The notes beneath the pieces were generated by a model that worked only from the letters and a program-made list of their open reading frames with translations, was not told where the DNA came from and made no database searches. A stretch of 64,000 nt of DNA, taken from assembly GCA_013177805.1 (NCBI GenBank), contig JABLXU010000028.1, forward strand, positions 24,436 to 88,435, given 5' to 3'. The translations under genes were made by a program, and so were the position numbers. Of the stretch, positions 8,590-18,232 are shown one piece after another (position 1 is the stretch's first letter; the number at the start of each line of letters is the position of its first letter). This stretch comes from Candidatus Omnitrophota bacterium. Lineage in GTDB: Bacteria > Hinthialibacterota > Hinthialibacteria > Hinthialibacterales > Hinthialibacteraceae.

Positions 8590-9560
8590 CAGACTTTAAT
8601 CCTCACGATTTTATAAATCATGGCCATCCCGACACACTGCAGAAATCCCGCAATGTAAAGCATCTTGCGTCCCAGGCCGGTATCGATTAAAACCCGCACA
8701 TACGAGGGATTCATGGACAAAATCAGGCCGAAGACGATCACCGGCAGCGCGCTGAGCACAATCCCCGACAAACGTCCTTCCGCCGTCAGCGCCTTCACCT
8801 GCCCCATGACCTTGAACCGGTCCCGGACTACCCGCGACAGGTTGTCGAGGACTTCCGCCAGGTCGCCGCCGGTCTGTTGGTGGATCAGCAACGACAACAC
8901 GAAAAACCGCACGTCGATCAGGGGGACGCGCAACGCCAGCCGGCGCAGGGAATCATCCAGGGGCAAACCCATTTGCATCTCATAAAAGACCTGGGCGAAT
9001 TCCGGGCCCACCGGCGCAGGCATCTCGGTGGAAACCATTTGCATGCCCATGGTAAACGGGTGACCTGCCCGCAAGGACCGGCCGATGATTTCCAGGGATT
9101 GGGGGAAGCCGGCCTCGAAAGCCTTGATGCGCTGCCGCCGCTGGTACAAGACTTGCGCGTAGAACAGCAAAACGGTCAGCGAGCTAGCCACAATCACCAA
9201 GGGAATGTTGGGTTTGAAGAACCATACCGCCAGCCCCGCGAATCCGGAAACCACCACGACCATAACCAGCCACCGCCCCACGTCCATCTTGATTCCCGCC
9301 TGTTCGAAGAGCGTCGGCAGATTCAACAACGGGGGGAATTCCGAAAACACGGACTCGTCCACCCACGATTTGTCTTCCTTCAGGATGGCGAGGGCTTGTT
9401 TTTCGTAATCGGCCGCGGGCATGCGGCCGGAGAGGTCGGAAAACCGCTTTTTGACGACAGCCTCCTCGGACGAGTAGGTGGAAATCACGAAATAGACAAT
9501 CCCGAAGATGCAGAATGTCGTCCCGCCAAACACCAGGAGAAACAAAGGGTCGGTAATCAT
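8589..9560 (-). CDS. tadB: Tad pilus inner-membrane platform protein TadB
   Basis: The ATG at 9560 gives [13 protein letters not shown] and overlaps the TadA stop by four bases (ATGA), which decides the start over a longer frame that runs into tadA. The 323-residue protein has an N-terminal membrane segment, a hydrophobic pair at about 95-135, the T2SF domain with [23 protein letters not shown] and [18 protein letters not shown], and a C-terminal hydrophobic region. This is the usual TadB layout. It forms the membrane platform with TadC for Flp pilin assembly. Confidence 0.93.
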   Translation of the reverse strand: MITDPLFLLVFGGTTFCIFGIVYFVISTYSSEEAVVKKRFSDLSGRMPAADYEKQALAILKEDKSWVDESVFSEFPPLLNLPTLFEQAGIKMDVGRWLVMVVVVSGFAGLAVWFFKPNIPLVIVASSLTVLLFYAQVLYQRRQRIKAFEAGFPQSLEIIGRSLRAGHPFTMGMQMVSTEMPAPVGPEFAQVFYEMQMGLPLDDSLRRLALRVPLIDVRFFVLSLLIHQQTGGDLAEVLDNLSRVVRDRFKVMGQVKALTAEGRLSGIVLSALPVIVFGLILSMNPSYVRVLIDTGLGRKMLYIAGFLQCVGMAMIYKIVRIKV

Positions 9561-10912
9561 GATGGCGATCCTATACGCAATTTGACTCCCGGACGGTACA
9601 AGTCGGGTGACAGGTGAATGCCCGCGGTCTCCAGGCGGTTCATGCATTTCGGGCGGATGCCCGTGGCCACAAACGAGCCAATCACGTGGCCGCCGGAATC
9701 CACGTTTTCTTGTTTGAAAGCGAAGATTTCCTGCATCGTCACTACATCTCCCTCCATGCCCACGATTTCCGAAACGCAGGTGACCCGCCGCTTCCCGTCG
9801 ATCAGACGGTTGGTCTGCACGATCAAGTCGATGGCCGAGCTGATTTGCTGCCGCACGGCCCGGATGGGAATTTCCAATCCGCTCATGGACACCATCATTT
9901 CGATCCGGCTCAGGGCGTCCCGCGGCGAGTTGGCGTGCACGGTGGTCAACGAGCCTTCATGGCCGGTGTTCATCGCCTGGAGCATGTCCAGCGCCTCCCC
10001 GCCGCGCACCTCGCCCAGGATGATGCGGTCGGGCCGCATGCGGAGGGTGTTAAACAACAAGTCCCGCTGGGTTATGCTGCCCAGGCCTTCCACGTTGGGG
10101 GGCCGGGTTTCCAAACGCACCACATGGGGTTGCTGCAGCATCAACTCGGCTGAATCCTCGATGGTGATGATGCGCTCATTGGCGGGAATGAACGAAGACA
10201 ACACGTTAAGCAGGGTGGTTTTCCCTGATCCCGTTCCTCCTGAAATCACAATGTTCAGTTTGGAACGCACCGCGCCTTCCAAGAATTCCACCATTTCCGG
10301 AATGACGGATTGAAATTCGAGCAGCTGGTCCAGTTTGACCGGATTGACCCCGAAGCGCCGGATCGACAAGGCCGGCCCGTTCAAGGCCAGGGGGGGAATG
10401 ATCGCGTTCACGCGGGAGCCATCCGGCAGGCGCGCGTCCACCATGGGGGAGGTCTCGTCCACCCGGCGGCCGACCCGCGATACGATGCGGTCAATGATTT
10501 GCAGGAGATGGCGGTCATCGCGGAAGGCGGCGTCACTCCGTTCCAGCTTGCCCTTCTTCTCGACGTAGACCTCCCGGTAGTTGTTGACCAGAATATCGGT
10601 AATCTCCGGATCCTTCAGCAACGGTTCCAGCGGACCGAAACCGAAGACTTCGTCCAGAACCTCTTCGGCCATAGCCAGCCGTTCAGCGCCGTTCAAGGGG
10701 ATGGCCTGCGAGGCGATCAAATCCACTACCACCGGGCGTACCTGGCGCTTGATTTCTTCCTTGTTGTTTTCTCCGATATGGGTCAAATCCAGGCGCTCGA
10801 TGAGCCGGCGGTGGACTGTCACCTTGATGTCATGCAGGATTTTCATCCGGTCCTTGACGGGATGAGTGGAACCATTCAGCCGGGATGAAGAATTGGCAGG
10901 CAAGGCATTCAT
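9557..10912 (-). CDS. tadA: Tad pilus assembly ATPase TadA/CpaF
   Basis: The start is the ATG encoding MNALPANSS, with GAGGGAGAG about 10 bases upstream; the longer frame starts with TTG. The 451-residue protein is a type II/IV secretion ATPase of the CpaF group. It has the N-terminal domain with [10 protein letters not shown], Walker A GGTGSGKT at 225-232, the Asp box [10 protein letters not shown], Walker B-like [17 protein letters not shown], and the His box [20 protein letters not shown]. It forms a cytoplasmic hexamer that drives Flp pilus extension and probably retraction. Its stop codon overlaps the tadB start. Confidence 0.96.
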   Translation of the reverse strand: MNALPANSSSRLNGSTHPVKDRMKILHDIKVTVHRRLIERLDLTHIGENNKEEIKRQVRPVVVDLIASQAIPLNGAERLAMAEEVLDEVFGFGPLEPLLKDPEITDILVNNYREVYVEKKGKLERSDAAFRDDRHLLQIIDRIVSRVGRRVDETSPMVDARLPDGSRVNAIIPPLALNGPALSIRRFGVNPVKLDQLLEFQSVIPEMVEFLEGAVRSKLNIVISGGTGSGKTTLLNVLSSFIPANERIITIEDSAELMLQQPHVVRLETRPPNVEGLGSITQRDLLFNTLRMRPDRIILGEVRGGEALDMLQAMNTGHEGSLTTVHANSPRDALSRIEMMVSMSGLEIPIRAVRQQISSAIDLIVQTNRLIDGKRRVTCVSEIVGMEGDVVTMQEIFAFKQENVDSGGHVIGSFVATGIRPKCMNRLETAGIHLSPDLYRPGVKLRIGSPS

Positions 10913-10967
10913 GATTTGATAACTCTCCCTCTTCAAAGATCAATGAATTCCGTGTTGATTGACGCGC

Positions 10968-12206
10968 TTATTGAGTGGCCTCCACGCACGCATCATGCGA
11001 AACCAGCAAACGCGGCAGCAATGACCGCTTCAGCAACGGCCGGTTGTTTTTCGGCAGGGGGCCGGCGATTTGCCCGGCCAGTTGGGCAATGTCCCGTGCC
11101 GCTTTTCCCCGCCGGGACAACACGCGCAGCGGGATGCCCCGGTTGATCGCCGAAACCACCGCCCGGCTGTCTTCCCGGATCAGGATAAGGTTTCCGGTCC
11201 CCAGCGCCTTGTGAATGTGCTGCCGGGTCACCGCTCCGCGTTTGGAATAAGCATTGACCAGGACCTGCACGTTATCCGTGGCAAAACCGAGCGTTTTCAA
11301 TTCCCGGATTTTCTGGGAGGCCAGATACAACGACGGCAGGTTCTGATTGACGACCAGATAGATTTGATGGAGAAAGGGCAAAAACAACTTGGCCATTTCT
11401 TCGTCATGGCCAATATCCACGACCACATAACTGTATTTGGTCTGCAACACCCGCATGAGGACGACCAATTCTTCGGGATGGATCTGCCCGGGATGCCGCT
11501 CCGGCGGTTGCAACAGTAATTTCAGACCGTGATCGGTGGTGAGGGTCACGCTCTCCACCAGCGCCTCGTCGATCCGGTCGCCATTCCCCCAGATGTCTTG
11601 AAGTGAAAAATTGGGTTTTAAATCGAAAAACAGTGCCAGATCCCCCTGGTGTTCGTGGAAATCGGCCAGGATGGTAGGACCGCGGTACGCTAAGTCGAAC
11701 GCCAGATTGCAGGCGATCGTGGTGGCTCCGCATCCTCCGCGGCTGCCCCAAACCGCCAACACCTTCCCGGAGGGCGCTGCCTTCTCTTCTTCCACAACCG
11801 GCGCGGGGATCCGGATTTGGAGCCGTTGAAACACCTGCCGCAATTCATCCTCTTGCAGGGGTTTCATCAAAAATTCGTCTGCGCCGGATCGGAAACATTT
11901 GAGAATGGATTGGGAATCGCTCCGGTCGCCGATGCAGACAATCCGCATGGTGGGATGTTGCTCCCGGATCTTGGCGATCGTGGCGCATTCGGCATCCAGG
12001 TTGGCGCCCACCGCGCAAAACACAAAATCGGGATTACACCGGTTCACCTGCGATACCGCCAAGGTGAAATTGGTCGTTTCAGCGCAAATTTCCACCTGGT
12101 GAATCGCGGTGAGCATTTTGCTGGTGGTGACCAAATCGGCATGATCGCCATCGATCACGAGTACCCGCGAGAACATCGGACCACTTCCGCTTGGATTGTT
12201 CATCAT
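10968..12206 (-). CDS. cpaE: Tad pilus localisation protein TadZ/CpaE
   Basis: The start is set at MMNNPSGSG, with AAGAAGG a few bases upstream. The roughly 412-residue protein has an N-terminal receiver-like domain (about 10-130, RVLVIDGD...SGADEFLMKPL) and a C-terminal ParA/MinD-like ATPase domain starting at KVLAVWGSRGGCGATTIA. The deviant Walker A motif carries Arg in place of the signature Lys and Ala in place of the P-loop Lys, as in other atypical TadZ/CpaE proteins, so ATP may be bound weakly or not hydrolysed. The family places the Tad machine at the cell pole. A long gap containing an inverted repeat separates it from the upstream small gene. Confidence 0.9.
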   Translation of the reverse strand: MMNNPSGSGPMFSRVLVIDGDHADLVTTSKMLTAIHQVEICAETTNFTLAVSQVNRCNPDFVFCAVGANLDAECATIAKIREQHPTMRIVCIGDRSDSQSILKCFRSGADEFLMKPLQEDELRQVFQRLQIRIPAPVVEEEKAAPSGKVLAVWGSRGGCGATTIACNLAFDLAYRGPTILADFHEHQGDLALFFDLKPNFSLQDIWGNGDRIDEALVESVTLTTDHGLKLLLQPPERHPGQIHPEELVVLMRVLQTKYSYVVVDIGHDEEMAKLFLPFLHQIYLVVNQNLPSLYLASQKIRELKTLGFATDNVQVLVNAYSKRGAVTRQHIHKALGTGNLILIREDSRAVVSAINRGIPLRVLSRRGKAARDIAQLAGQIAGPLPKNNRPLLKRSLLPRLLVSHDACVEATQ

Positions 12207-12560
12207 TTCAACCTTCTTTGTGCTTCCAGCCGGGACCAACCACCACCGGCCCATCAGGACTGCCGGCCCCGTCCGTCTGGAAACACCCGCTTCCCTTACT
12301 CCAGCGGCTTACGTTCTTCCCTTGGCATCAACAGGGGACCGGTAGGTTTCACGATCCGTGGCACCACCGGGTCCGGGCATCGCCCGCCTCCAGGCGTCAT
12401 TTCTATTCCTTTCGTATCCGGCAAAAGAACCAGGCAGGGACCCGCACCGAACCGGGAAGTGAGGGACGCTGGCAGTGGCCGATGGATTACAAATAGTCCA
12501 GCTTCCCTGCCTGGTCTATTGACAATGGAAAGAAAGACACCTGGGGCCGGCCTCATGGTT
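12207..12560. other. 354-base gap in the Tad locus with a long inverted repeat
   Basis: ACCAGGCAGGGA (12429-12440) and TCCCTGCCTGGT (12504-12515) are perfectly complementary over 12 bases, with a 63-base loop. The repeat lies between the small membrane protein gene and tadZ, so it would form in the Tad transcript. There is no T-run after it on the minus strand, which points to a processing or stability element rather than a terminator. I see no convincing gene in the gap. Confidence 0.5.
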
Positions 12561-12767
12561 TTATTTCGCCGATGAATAATCCGACGCTCCCTTGGAATCT
12601 CCGGCCGCGTCCGCCATATGCATTTCGCTCCAGGCCGGCCGGTTGTCACCCCACTCATGGGAAACCCAGCGGGCGTTTTGAGCCAAGGCCGTCATAAGAA
12701 ACAACACCATGGATAAGACCGCCGCCAGAAAAATGGATTTGTTTTGGCCTTTCTCGTTCATTTCCAT
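12561..12767 (-). CDS. Small single-span membrane protein in the Tad locus
   Basis: The ATG at 12767 is preceded by GGAGATAATC, a good ribosome site, so the protein has 68 residues. Residues about 10-30 (SIFLAAVLSMVLFLMTALA) are a membrane span or signal, followed by a short polar tail rich in Trp, His, Asp and Ser (RWVSHEWGDNRPAW). I do not recognise a family. It follows the secretin gene by about a dozen bases and is transcribed with it, so it may be a minor Tad component or a periplasmic partner of the secretin. Confidence 0.6.
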   Translation of the reverse strand: MEMNEKGQNKSIFLAAVLSMVLFLMTALAQNARWVSHEWGDNRPAWSEMHMADAAGDSKGASDYSSAK

Positions 12768-12778
12768 GATTATCTCCT

Positions 12779-15001
12779 TCACTCTTCCCAAAACGCGATT
12801 CCAACCGTCTCATCCATCCCCCTTCCGGGCAGTGGAGAAGACGGAAGCCGGGGATTTTTTAAGAAGGGTTCCATGGGGTAAGAATTCTTTGGAACAGCCG
12901 GCGTTTCCAGCGCCTTCTCCTGATCCAGGGCGATCCGTTGAAAACCGGGTTTGATGGGAACCAACCCCGCCGCGGTGATCTCGTAGCGGGGGGATTGTTG
13001 AACCGGGACGCGGTACGGATCAAAACCGGGTTTGGATTGGGGATCACTCAATTTCTCACTCCCCCACGGGACTGGAGGAACATAGGTGTTCCGGGTCACC
13101 GTGTAGGCAGCCACATACGGAACCGGCGCCGGATGCAAAGGTTCGGAAGCGATGGTCACATCCTCGAGGATTCGCACGCGTTCCGGTGGAATCACACCAT
13201 GGGATATAGCCGCTTCGCTCTCTGCCGGTTTCGCGTTTTTTTTCACGTCCGGAGCTGAGCCTCTACCGGTCTTCGTGGCTTTGTTTTTGCCATCTGCCTC
13301 TTTGGGTATGGCGGCGGGGACCGGATCGGGAGAAGCAGGAACTGGAGCCGAAAGCGATTTTGACGCAGGCGTGGACTCCAAGGCTTCTTCCGAATCCGGC
13401 ACTTTCCGGAGACCGGTTGAGGTTTGAGCCTGGGGAACGGGATCACTCACGGAATCCGGAGATTTTTCTACCGGGATTTGTTCATCCAAAGGCATGAACG
13501 GGTTGGCGGGTGGTACGGGATCGTTACCGGATCGAGGCGGAACCGGGATAATCACCGGCCGGACTTCTTCCGGGGACAGGGTTTTTCTCCCACCTGCCGG
13601 GGCCTGGATCGGATCCGTTTGCATTGGAATTTCTGCTGTTCCCGTTTTTTCTTTTTCTTTACGGAACGGATTCGCTTCCCAGCCGTCGTCTTGCAGAAAC
13701 GGGCTTTTTTCGGGTTCTTCCAAATATTGACCGGGCATGGAGTAAGACCGGCCTTCAGGAATCGGCGCGACCAGGTGGGGGGTGACCAGAACGAGCAGCT
13801 CGGTTTCCTTCTCGGCGATTACCCCGCCACGGAACAGGCCGCCCAGCATGGGAATATCCCCCAGCATCGGGATTTTCCGTCGGTTTTTCTGCTTGCTGCT
13901 GCTGATCAAACCAGCGATGGCGAAGGATTGTCCGTCTTCCAACGCCACCACCGTATGCACCCGCCGGGTGATCACCGCGGGAATCGTGTACCCCCCCATC
14001 GAAACGCCTTGGGCAAAATCCAGATCACTCACCTCCGGCGAAATATCCAACCGGATGGCGCGTTCGCTCAGAACCGTGGGGGTGAACGATAAACGGACCC
14101 CAAATTCTTTGTATTCAACAGTTACCGCGTTCGAGAAGCCTCCACCTTGCACCACCGGGATAGGAAACTCTCCGCCAGCCAGAAAAGTCGCGGTTTCCCC
14201 GCTCCGGGCCACGAGGTTGGGTTCCGCCAGAATCCGCAAGACGCCCTTTTCCTGCATAGCCTGAATGAAGACAGAAATATCGGCTCCGGGAAATCCCAGA
14301 AAGAGGCTGACGGCGTCACTGACGCTCAATCTCTCTTGATTGATCTTTCCCGACACCAAACCGCCCAGCAGGTTGGCGGCTTGCACGTTATCGTCCAGCA
14401 GTTTGAAGTTCACCCCCATTTCCTTACGGAACGAGCGCGCCACCTCCGCCACCTTCACTTTCAACAGCACCTGATGAATTCCTGGAGCATTCAGCAGATT
14501 GATCACCTTGGGAGCCAGCGAACTGGCGATACTGACGGCAGTATCGGCGCTGCCGATGCCATGCACATCCCCTTGGAGGATTACGCCGTCATCCATGGGC
14601 AACACCCGGATGGCCTCGTCCGGCATGGTGCTTTGCAGCGTTTCTTGAATCATGCGCGTGTTCCAGCGCACGCATACATCGATCATGCGGGTGCTGTTGT
14701 CTTCCGCCCAAATGATTAAAGTGGTCTCGCCGGCTGATTGGGCCGTGACCAACAGCTGTTTCGGATCCAAAATTTGGACGTCCGCAATTTCGGGAGCCAC
14801 GATGGAGACCCGGCTGGCCGGTTGCAGCAATCGGACAATCGCCGACTTTTTGATAACGATCTCCAACCGTTCCTGATTGGGCAGGAGTTCAAAGATGGGT
14901 GGCAAGGCCCAGGCGGCCGTTCCGGCCACCGTCAGCAATCCGCTTAGGGCCGCGGCTAGAATCACTGCACGTTCCACTCGATTCAAGACTTCCTGTTTCA
15001 T
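12779..15001 (-). CDS. rcpA: Tad outer-membrane secretin RcpA/CpaC with long Pro-rich C-terminal extension
   Basis: The likely start is the ATG at 15001 (a GTG lies nine bases upstream). The 740-residue protein begins with a signal peptide ending near AWA, then a BON/N-domain region (QPASRVSIVAPEIADVQILDPKQLLV at about 60-88), then the secretin core with VLLKVKVAEVARS, ILAEPNLVARSGETATFLAGGEFPIPV and RKIPMLGDIPMLGGLFR, ending at about residue 420 with ELLVLVTPHLVAPI. This core is full length for the family. About 310 further residues are low-complexity, rich in Pro, Glu, Lys and Ser, which is unusual. The secretin forms the outer-membrane channel for the Flp pilus. Confidence 0.92.
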   Translation of the reverse strand: MKQEVLNRVERAVILAAALSGLLTVAGTAAWALPPIFELLPNQERLEIVIKKSAIVRLLQPASRVSIVAPEIADVQILDPKQLLVTAQSAGETTLIIWAEDNSTRMIDVCVRWNTRMIQETLQSTMPDEAIRVLPMDDGVILQGDVHGIGSADTAVSIASSLAPKVINLLNAPGIHQVLLKVKVAEVARSFRKEMGVNFKLLDDNVQAANLLGGLVSGKINQERLSVSDAVSLFLGFPGADISVFIQAMQEKGVLRILAEPNLVARSGETATFLAGGEFPIPVVQGGGFSNAVTVEYKEFGVRLSFTPTVLSERAIRLDISPEVSDLDFAQGVSMGGYTIPAVITRRVHTVVALEDGQSFAIAGLISSSKQKNRRKIPMLGDIPMLGGLFRGGVIAEKETELLVLVTPHLVAPIPEGRSYSMPGQYLEEPEKSPFLQDDGWEANPFRKEKEKTGTAEIPMQTDPIQAPAGGRKTLSPEEVRPVIIPVPPRSGNDPVPPANPFMPLDEQIPVEKSPDSVSDPVPQAQTSTGLRKVPDSEEALESTPASKSLSAPVPASPDPVPAAIPKEADGKNKATKTGRGSAPDVKKNAKPAESEAAISHGVIPPERVRILEDVTIASEPLHPAPVPYVAAYTVTRNTYVPPVPWGSEKLSDPQSKPGFDPYRVPVQQSPRYEITAAGLVPIKPGFQRIALDQEKALETPAVPKNSYPMEPFLKNPRLPSSPLPGRGMDETVGIAFWEE

Positions 15002-15202
15002 GATAAACACCCGGTTGGAATGACTTGAATTTCTTGGTCATGGTGGCATCCATGGTCATCGTCCACACGAAGCATGTTCGAATCCCAACCCACGGGCTGG
15101 ATTCCAGGCCAGCATTCCGGCCTATAACTCAGTTTTTCACCCGATCGGCCATCGGGATGTCCAGAGTGGTTCTGTCAATCCGGTACGCGCAGATCTGCCG
15201 CT

Positions 15203-16060
15203 TCAATTGGCAAACGTCACTTCACTCTTGTCCGCTCCCCGGTACACTTCGATGGTCCGTATCCGGTTGACCGGTTCTTCCACAGGCATGCCGGCGTCGG
15301 CCATCACCGGTTCCGGCGCGGGAAGTTTTAATTCCTTTTCTGCTTGGGGAATCAAGCTGTTTAATGTGACCCCCTCCGTGGGGATTTCGGCGTTGTCATC
15401 GTGGTTGCGCAAGACCAGGCGGATGGAACCGGCGTTGATTGCCAGGGACAACCGTTCCGCCTGTTCGAGGGTGACCAGGACGGTAACGGTGGGCACCAGT
15501 TTCGATTTTTGTTGTTCGACGTTACTCTCGATTTCCTGACCTGTGGCGATGACCTTCACATTCTGCAGGATGGTTTTACTGACCGTCCGGCCCATTGAGC
15601 GGTCCACGTCAATGGTACTCACCACATCCACATGGTGCCCGGGACGCACGAATCCGGCGACACTGATGGTGTCATCGACCTTCAAGGTGATGGCCCGCAT
15701 GTTTTTTGGAATCAGCAAGGGCAGCCCGCCCGGTCCGCTGGCGTCCGCCAACCGTTCTTTCACAATCACCTCGCCGGGGTAGATGGTGGAAAGGGTGACA
15801 CGGCCCGCGGCCTCGCTCTGCATCCGGATGGCGTTGGCGGGCAGTGTTTCCGGCGCGCGTTGGACCACTTCCACCTGATTGGGCTGGATGGCGGTACCCA
15901 CGGGAATCGTATCCTTGGCAATCACCACCGGTTGGGTCGTGTTGGCCAACACCGTTTGCTGATTCTCTTGCTGACGGACGTATTTGATCACCGCCGCGCT
16001 GGCAATGAATCCCGACATTATCGCAAAAATCAAAACAAATAATCCCGCACTTCTGGTCAT
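15203..16060 (-). CDS. cpaB: Tad pilus assembly protein CpaB/RcpC
   Basis: The 285-residue protein is translated from the ATG at 16060 (a GTG lies 9 bases upstream). It has an N-terminal signal anchor (about 5-25), then a SAF domain at about 42-105 (VVIAKDTIPVGTAIQPNQVEVV), and the RcpC/CpaB domain at about 115-225 with MRAITLKVDDTISVAGFVRPGHHVDVV and VTVLVTLEQAERLSLAINAGSIRLVLR. A Pro-rich C-terminal tail follows. CpaB is a periplasmic partner of the secretin in Flp pilus assembly. A 200-base gap separates it from the secretin gene downstream. Confidence 0.93.
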   Translation of the reverse strand: MTRSAGLFVLIFAIMSGFIASAAVIKYVRQQENQQTVLANTTQPVVIAKDTIPVGTAIQPNQVEVVQRAPETLPANAIRMQSEAAGRVTLSTIYPGEVIVKERLADASGPGGLPLLIPKNMRAITLKVDDTISVAGFVRPGHHVDVVSTIDVDRSMGRTVSKTILQNVKVIATGQEIESNVEQQKSKLVPTVTVLVTLEQAERLSLAINAGSIRLVLRNHDDNAEIPTEGVTLNSLIPQAEKELKLPAPEPVMADAGMPVEEPVNRIRTIEVYRGADKSEVTFAN

Positions 16061-16145
16061 GATCGTCACCGCCTCTTTCTGTGTGGACTCCGCTCTTCCT
16101 CAGGACCGTGCCGGGTCTGTCCCGGGCAGTCATCCGTTTCCTGCC

Positions 16146-16586
16146 TCATCCAAAACCCTCTTTCCGCATGATCACGGTTCCGTGCAGTTGGGTGCCGCTC
16201 AGGCCGGGGAAAAATCCCGCCACCCAGGTAATCGAGTCGTAATTGATCGAGACCCGCACGGTGATGGGATCATCCCGGTTGGCGGTCGACACATCCTCGG
16301 GAATCAGCTGGTAGGAATTCATCGTCAATCCGGTCCCGGCCAATTCGTTGTTGATGGCGGCCAACACCGCAGCGTTGGTCGCTCCGGGCAGCACGGCTAC
16401 CCGCGCCCCCGCCCGCGCGGCGTTGTTCAAGGAATGACTGACCATCATGATCCGGCCGAATTCCACGATCCCAAACAAAAACATGAAGAGGATGGGCATG
16501 ACCACCGCCATTTCTATGATGGCCCCGCCCCTCTCGCCTTTCCGAAACCCGCGGCTCCGGTTATGGAAAGTTGATCCATTACGCAT
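16146..16586 (-). CDS. tadE: TadE-family minor pseudopilin
   Basis: The ATG at 16586 overlaps the prepilin peptidase stop (TGATG), which fixes the start and gives 146 residues. Residues about 18-46 (ERGGAIIEMAVVMPILFMFL) carry the TadE pseudopilin N-terminal helix with the conserved Glu at position 25. A globular Asn/Thr-rich domain follows. TadE proteins are processed by the dedicated prepilin peptidase and are thought to prime or cap Flp pili. Only one TadE-like gene is present; no TadF or TadG partner is found in the locus. Confidence 0.9.
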   Translation of the reverse strand: MRNGSTFHNRSRGFRKGERGGAIIEMAVVMPILFMFLFGIVEFGRIMMVSHSLNNAARAGARVAVLPGATNAAVLAAINNELAGTGLTMNSYQLIPEDVSTANRDDPITVRVSINYDSITWVAGFFPGLSGTQLHGTVIMRKEGFG

Positions 16587-17104
16587 CAGATCAATCCTCC
16601 AAACAGGAAGTACGCATAAAATCCGAAGGCGATGGGTACACCATACGGCAACAGGATTCGGCCTTGTTGCAAGGACGGCGCGCCCCGGTCCAATTCTTGG
16701 AATTGGAAGAGGTTGAGGCCGGCCCGCCAAACCGTCTGGAAGCGCGCCTTCACTTCCCGCGACCGCAGGATCGAATACAGTCCCATCAATCCTCCGGCGA
16801 TGGCGATCCACACAAACGCCTGAAGCGTCGCCAACGCGCCTACCCAGGCGCCCACCGCCGCCATCAACTTGACATCCCCGGCGCCCATGCCGCGGAGCAG
16901 GTAAGGGATTACCAACGTCGCCAAGCCCACCCCGCTGCCGGTCAGGCTCCATTGGAGCCCCTGCCATCCGCCCACCATCCCGTGATACAGAAGCGCGCAA
17001 CCCCAGGCGCCAAACGTCAGCCAATTGGGCACCCGGTGCTCCTTCCAGTCGATGTAGGCCGCGATGGTGAGGACCATGACGGCGGTGATCGTTTCCAGAT
17101 TCAT
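16586..17104 (-). CDS. tadV: Flp prepilin peptidase TadV/CpaA (A24 family)
   Basis: The ATG at 17104 (MNLETITAVMV) has AAGGAG at the right spacing. The 172-residue membrane protein has about five hydrophobic segments and the two aspartates of the A24 aspartic peptidases, in YIDWKEHRVPNW and in the GxGD motif GMGAGDVKLMA. It cleaves the leader peptides of Flp pilin and TadE at the inner membrane. Length fits the short CpaA/TadV type, which lacks the methylase domain of PilD. It is coupled to TadE by a TGATG overlap. Confidence 0.94.
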   Translation of the reverse strand: MNLETITAVMVLTIAAYIDWKEHRVPNWLTFGAWGCALLYHGMVGGWQGLQWSLTGSGVGLATLVIPYLLRGMGAGDVKLMAAVGAWVGALATLQAFVWIAIAGGLMGLYSILRSREVKARFQTVWRAGLNLFQFQELDRGAPSLQQGRILLPYGVPIAFGFYAYFLFGGLI

Positions 17105-17412
17105 CGTTTCAGGCTCCTTGTTTTTACCCCGACGCACACATCCAAAACCACCATTCCGCAACGGCTGAGTGGAGTCCAGCCGGAATACGGTTTACGGTTT
17201 CCAGGCTGGACTCCTCTGGTATTTCCTTAGGCCCGCCGTTTCCCTCTTCCCTCCAAGACCGGGCGCGAGCCGAATCGCGTGAGGGGAGTTGCTCCAGACA
17301 CAGCATGGAACGTCGCGGTGGGGTGAAGCATTGGGGTTTCCCATGGCCTTAGCAACTCTCCCTTGTATCCCCTCAAATCGGCAAACTCCCAGCCGCATAA
17401 ACCTTATTACAT
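17105..17412. other. Gap between pilin and prepilin peptidase genes with a strong stem-loop
   Basis: GGAGTCCAGCC (17171-17181) and GGCTGGACTCC (17204-17214) form a perfect 11-bp stem with a 22-base loop, extendable by two more pairs across a T-T mismatch. On the minus strand no T-run follows it. Such a stem between an abundant pilin gene and the downstream assembly genes would protect the pilin mRNA or attenuate read-through; that is inference. No gene is visible here. Confidence 0.6.
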
Positions 17413-17613
17413 CTAGGGTTGTTGCTGGACAGGCCCCAGTCCGCCCACATAATTGCCTGTTTCACCAAACCACGTGTTCAAACCGGTACCCAGGGCGGAG
17501 ATGCCCACGATGGCAGCGACGATGACCAAAGCCGCGACGACGGCGTATTCGACCGCGGTCGGTCCATCTTCACTCTGAATGAAGTGCTTTACGGCTGTGA
17601 TGACGCTCTTCAT
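17413..17613 (-). CDS. flp: Flp/Fap-type major pilin
   Basis: The ATG at 17613 follows GGAGGAAGG at good spacing, giving 66 residues, a usual size for Flp prepilins. The N-terminal leader (MKSVITAVKHFIQSEDGPTA) ends in the cleavage region and is followed by VEYAVVAALVIVAAIVGISA, the hydrophobic helix with the Glu-Tyr pair that defines Flp pilins. A short Gly/Asn tail follows. It is the first gene of the Tad operon, read from a near-consensus promoter about 230 bases upstream, with a stable stem-loop just after it. Confidence 0.95.
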   Translation of the reverse strand: MKSVITAVKHFIQSEDGPTAVEYAVVAALVIVAAIVGISALGTGLNTWFGETGNYVGGLGPVQQQP

Positions 17614-18232
17614 GATTCCTTCCTCCATGTAACTTTTTTTTACATCCTTACTCATGCAAGTAAGGAATTCTCGGCGTAAAAAAACGTCTTCCCTACAACC
17701 CGCATTATAGAGATCCAGACGTTGCGAAACCCTCAACCAGCTCAATATTATTTATTTCGAGCGAAAGAAAGGAGCCCATCTCACCATCGCATTCAGGAAA
17801 ATCCATTCAATGGGTTTATCCTGACAATCCATAAATACAATGGCAATCATAATTCATTCGTTACATATTGTCAAGTATTTTTTTATTTTTTTTCCGGATT
17901 TTTTTTGAGAAGAAGATATCGGGTCAAATAATGTATTATAACGATATGATATTACTCGACTTTTATCATTAAACTCCATAGTGATACAAGTCCATAATCC
18001 AGGTGAATTTACCCTTTCGGGGGGATTTTATTCCCTTTGGGACGGCCAATACCATCCAGAAAAAGGAGGCTTCGTGGAAGGAAAAGACGGAATTGAAAGG
18101 AGAATCGATCCAATAAAGAAGGCGGGAACAAAAAGGATCATGAGAATGAGGCTGGGAAGAAGGGAGAAGAAGGGCAGGATGATCAAGGCAGGACAGATCC
18201 CGCCCGGCAGGTCAAGCCATTCTTCGGCGGCG
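17614..18232. other. AT-rich intergenic region holding the Tad promoter
   Basis: The part 17700-17970 is strongly AT-rich with T-runs and carries the Tad promoter. A plus-strand open frame starting at 17981 runs antisense into the ygbA-like gene and has no family resemblance, so I do not call it. No other element is recognised. Confidence 0.5.
17846..17874 (-). promoter_or_regulatory. Sigma-70-type promoter of the Tad operon
   Basis: On the minus strand, TTGACA (17874-17869) and TATGAT (17851-17846) are separated by exactly 17 bases. This is consensus for -35 and one base off for -10. Transcription would start near 17838 and leave a leader of about 225 bases before the Flp pilin start codon, long enough for post-transcriptional control. 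Confidence 0.75.

Noticed and set aside
15067..15090. GTTCGAATCCC stretch resembling a tRNA T-arm
   Set aside because: The flanking bases do not pair to make a T-stem, and no acceptor or anticodon arm is visible upstream.
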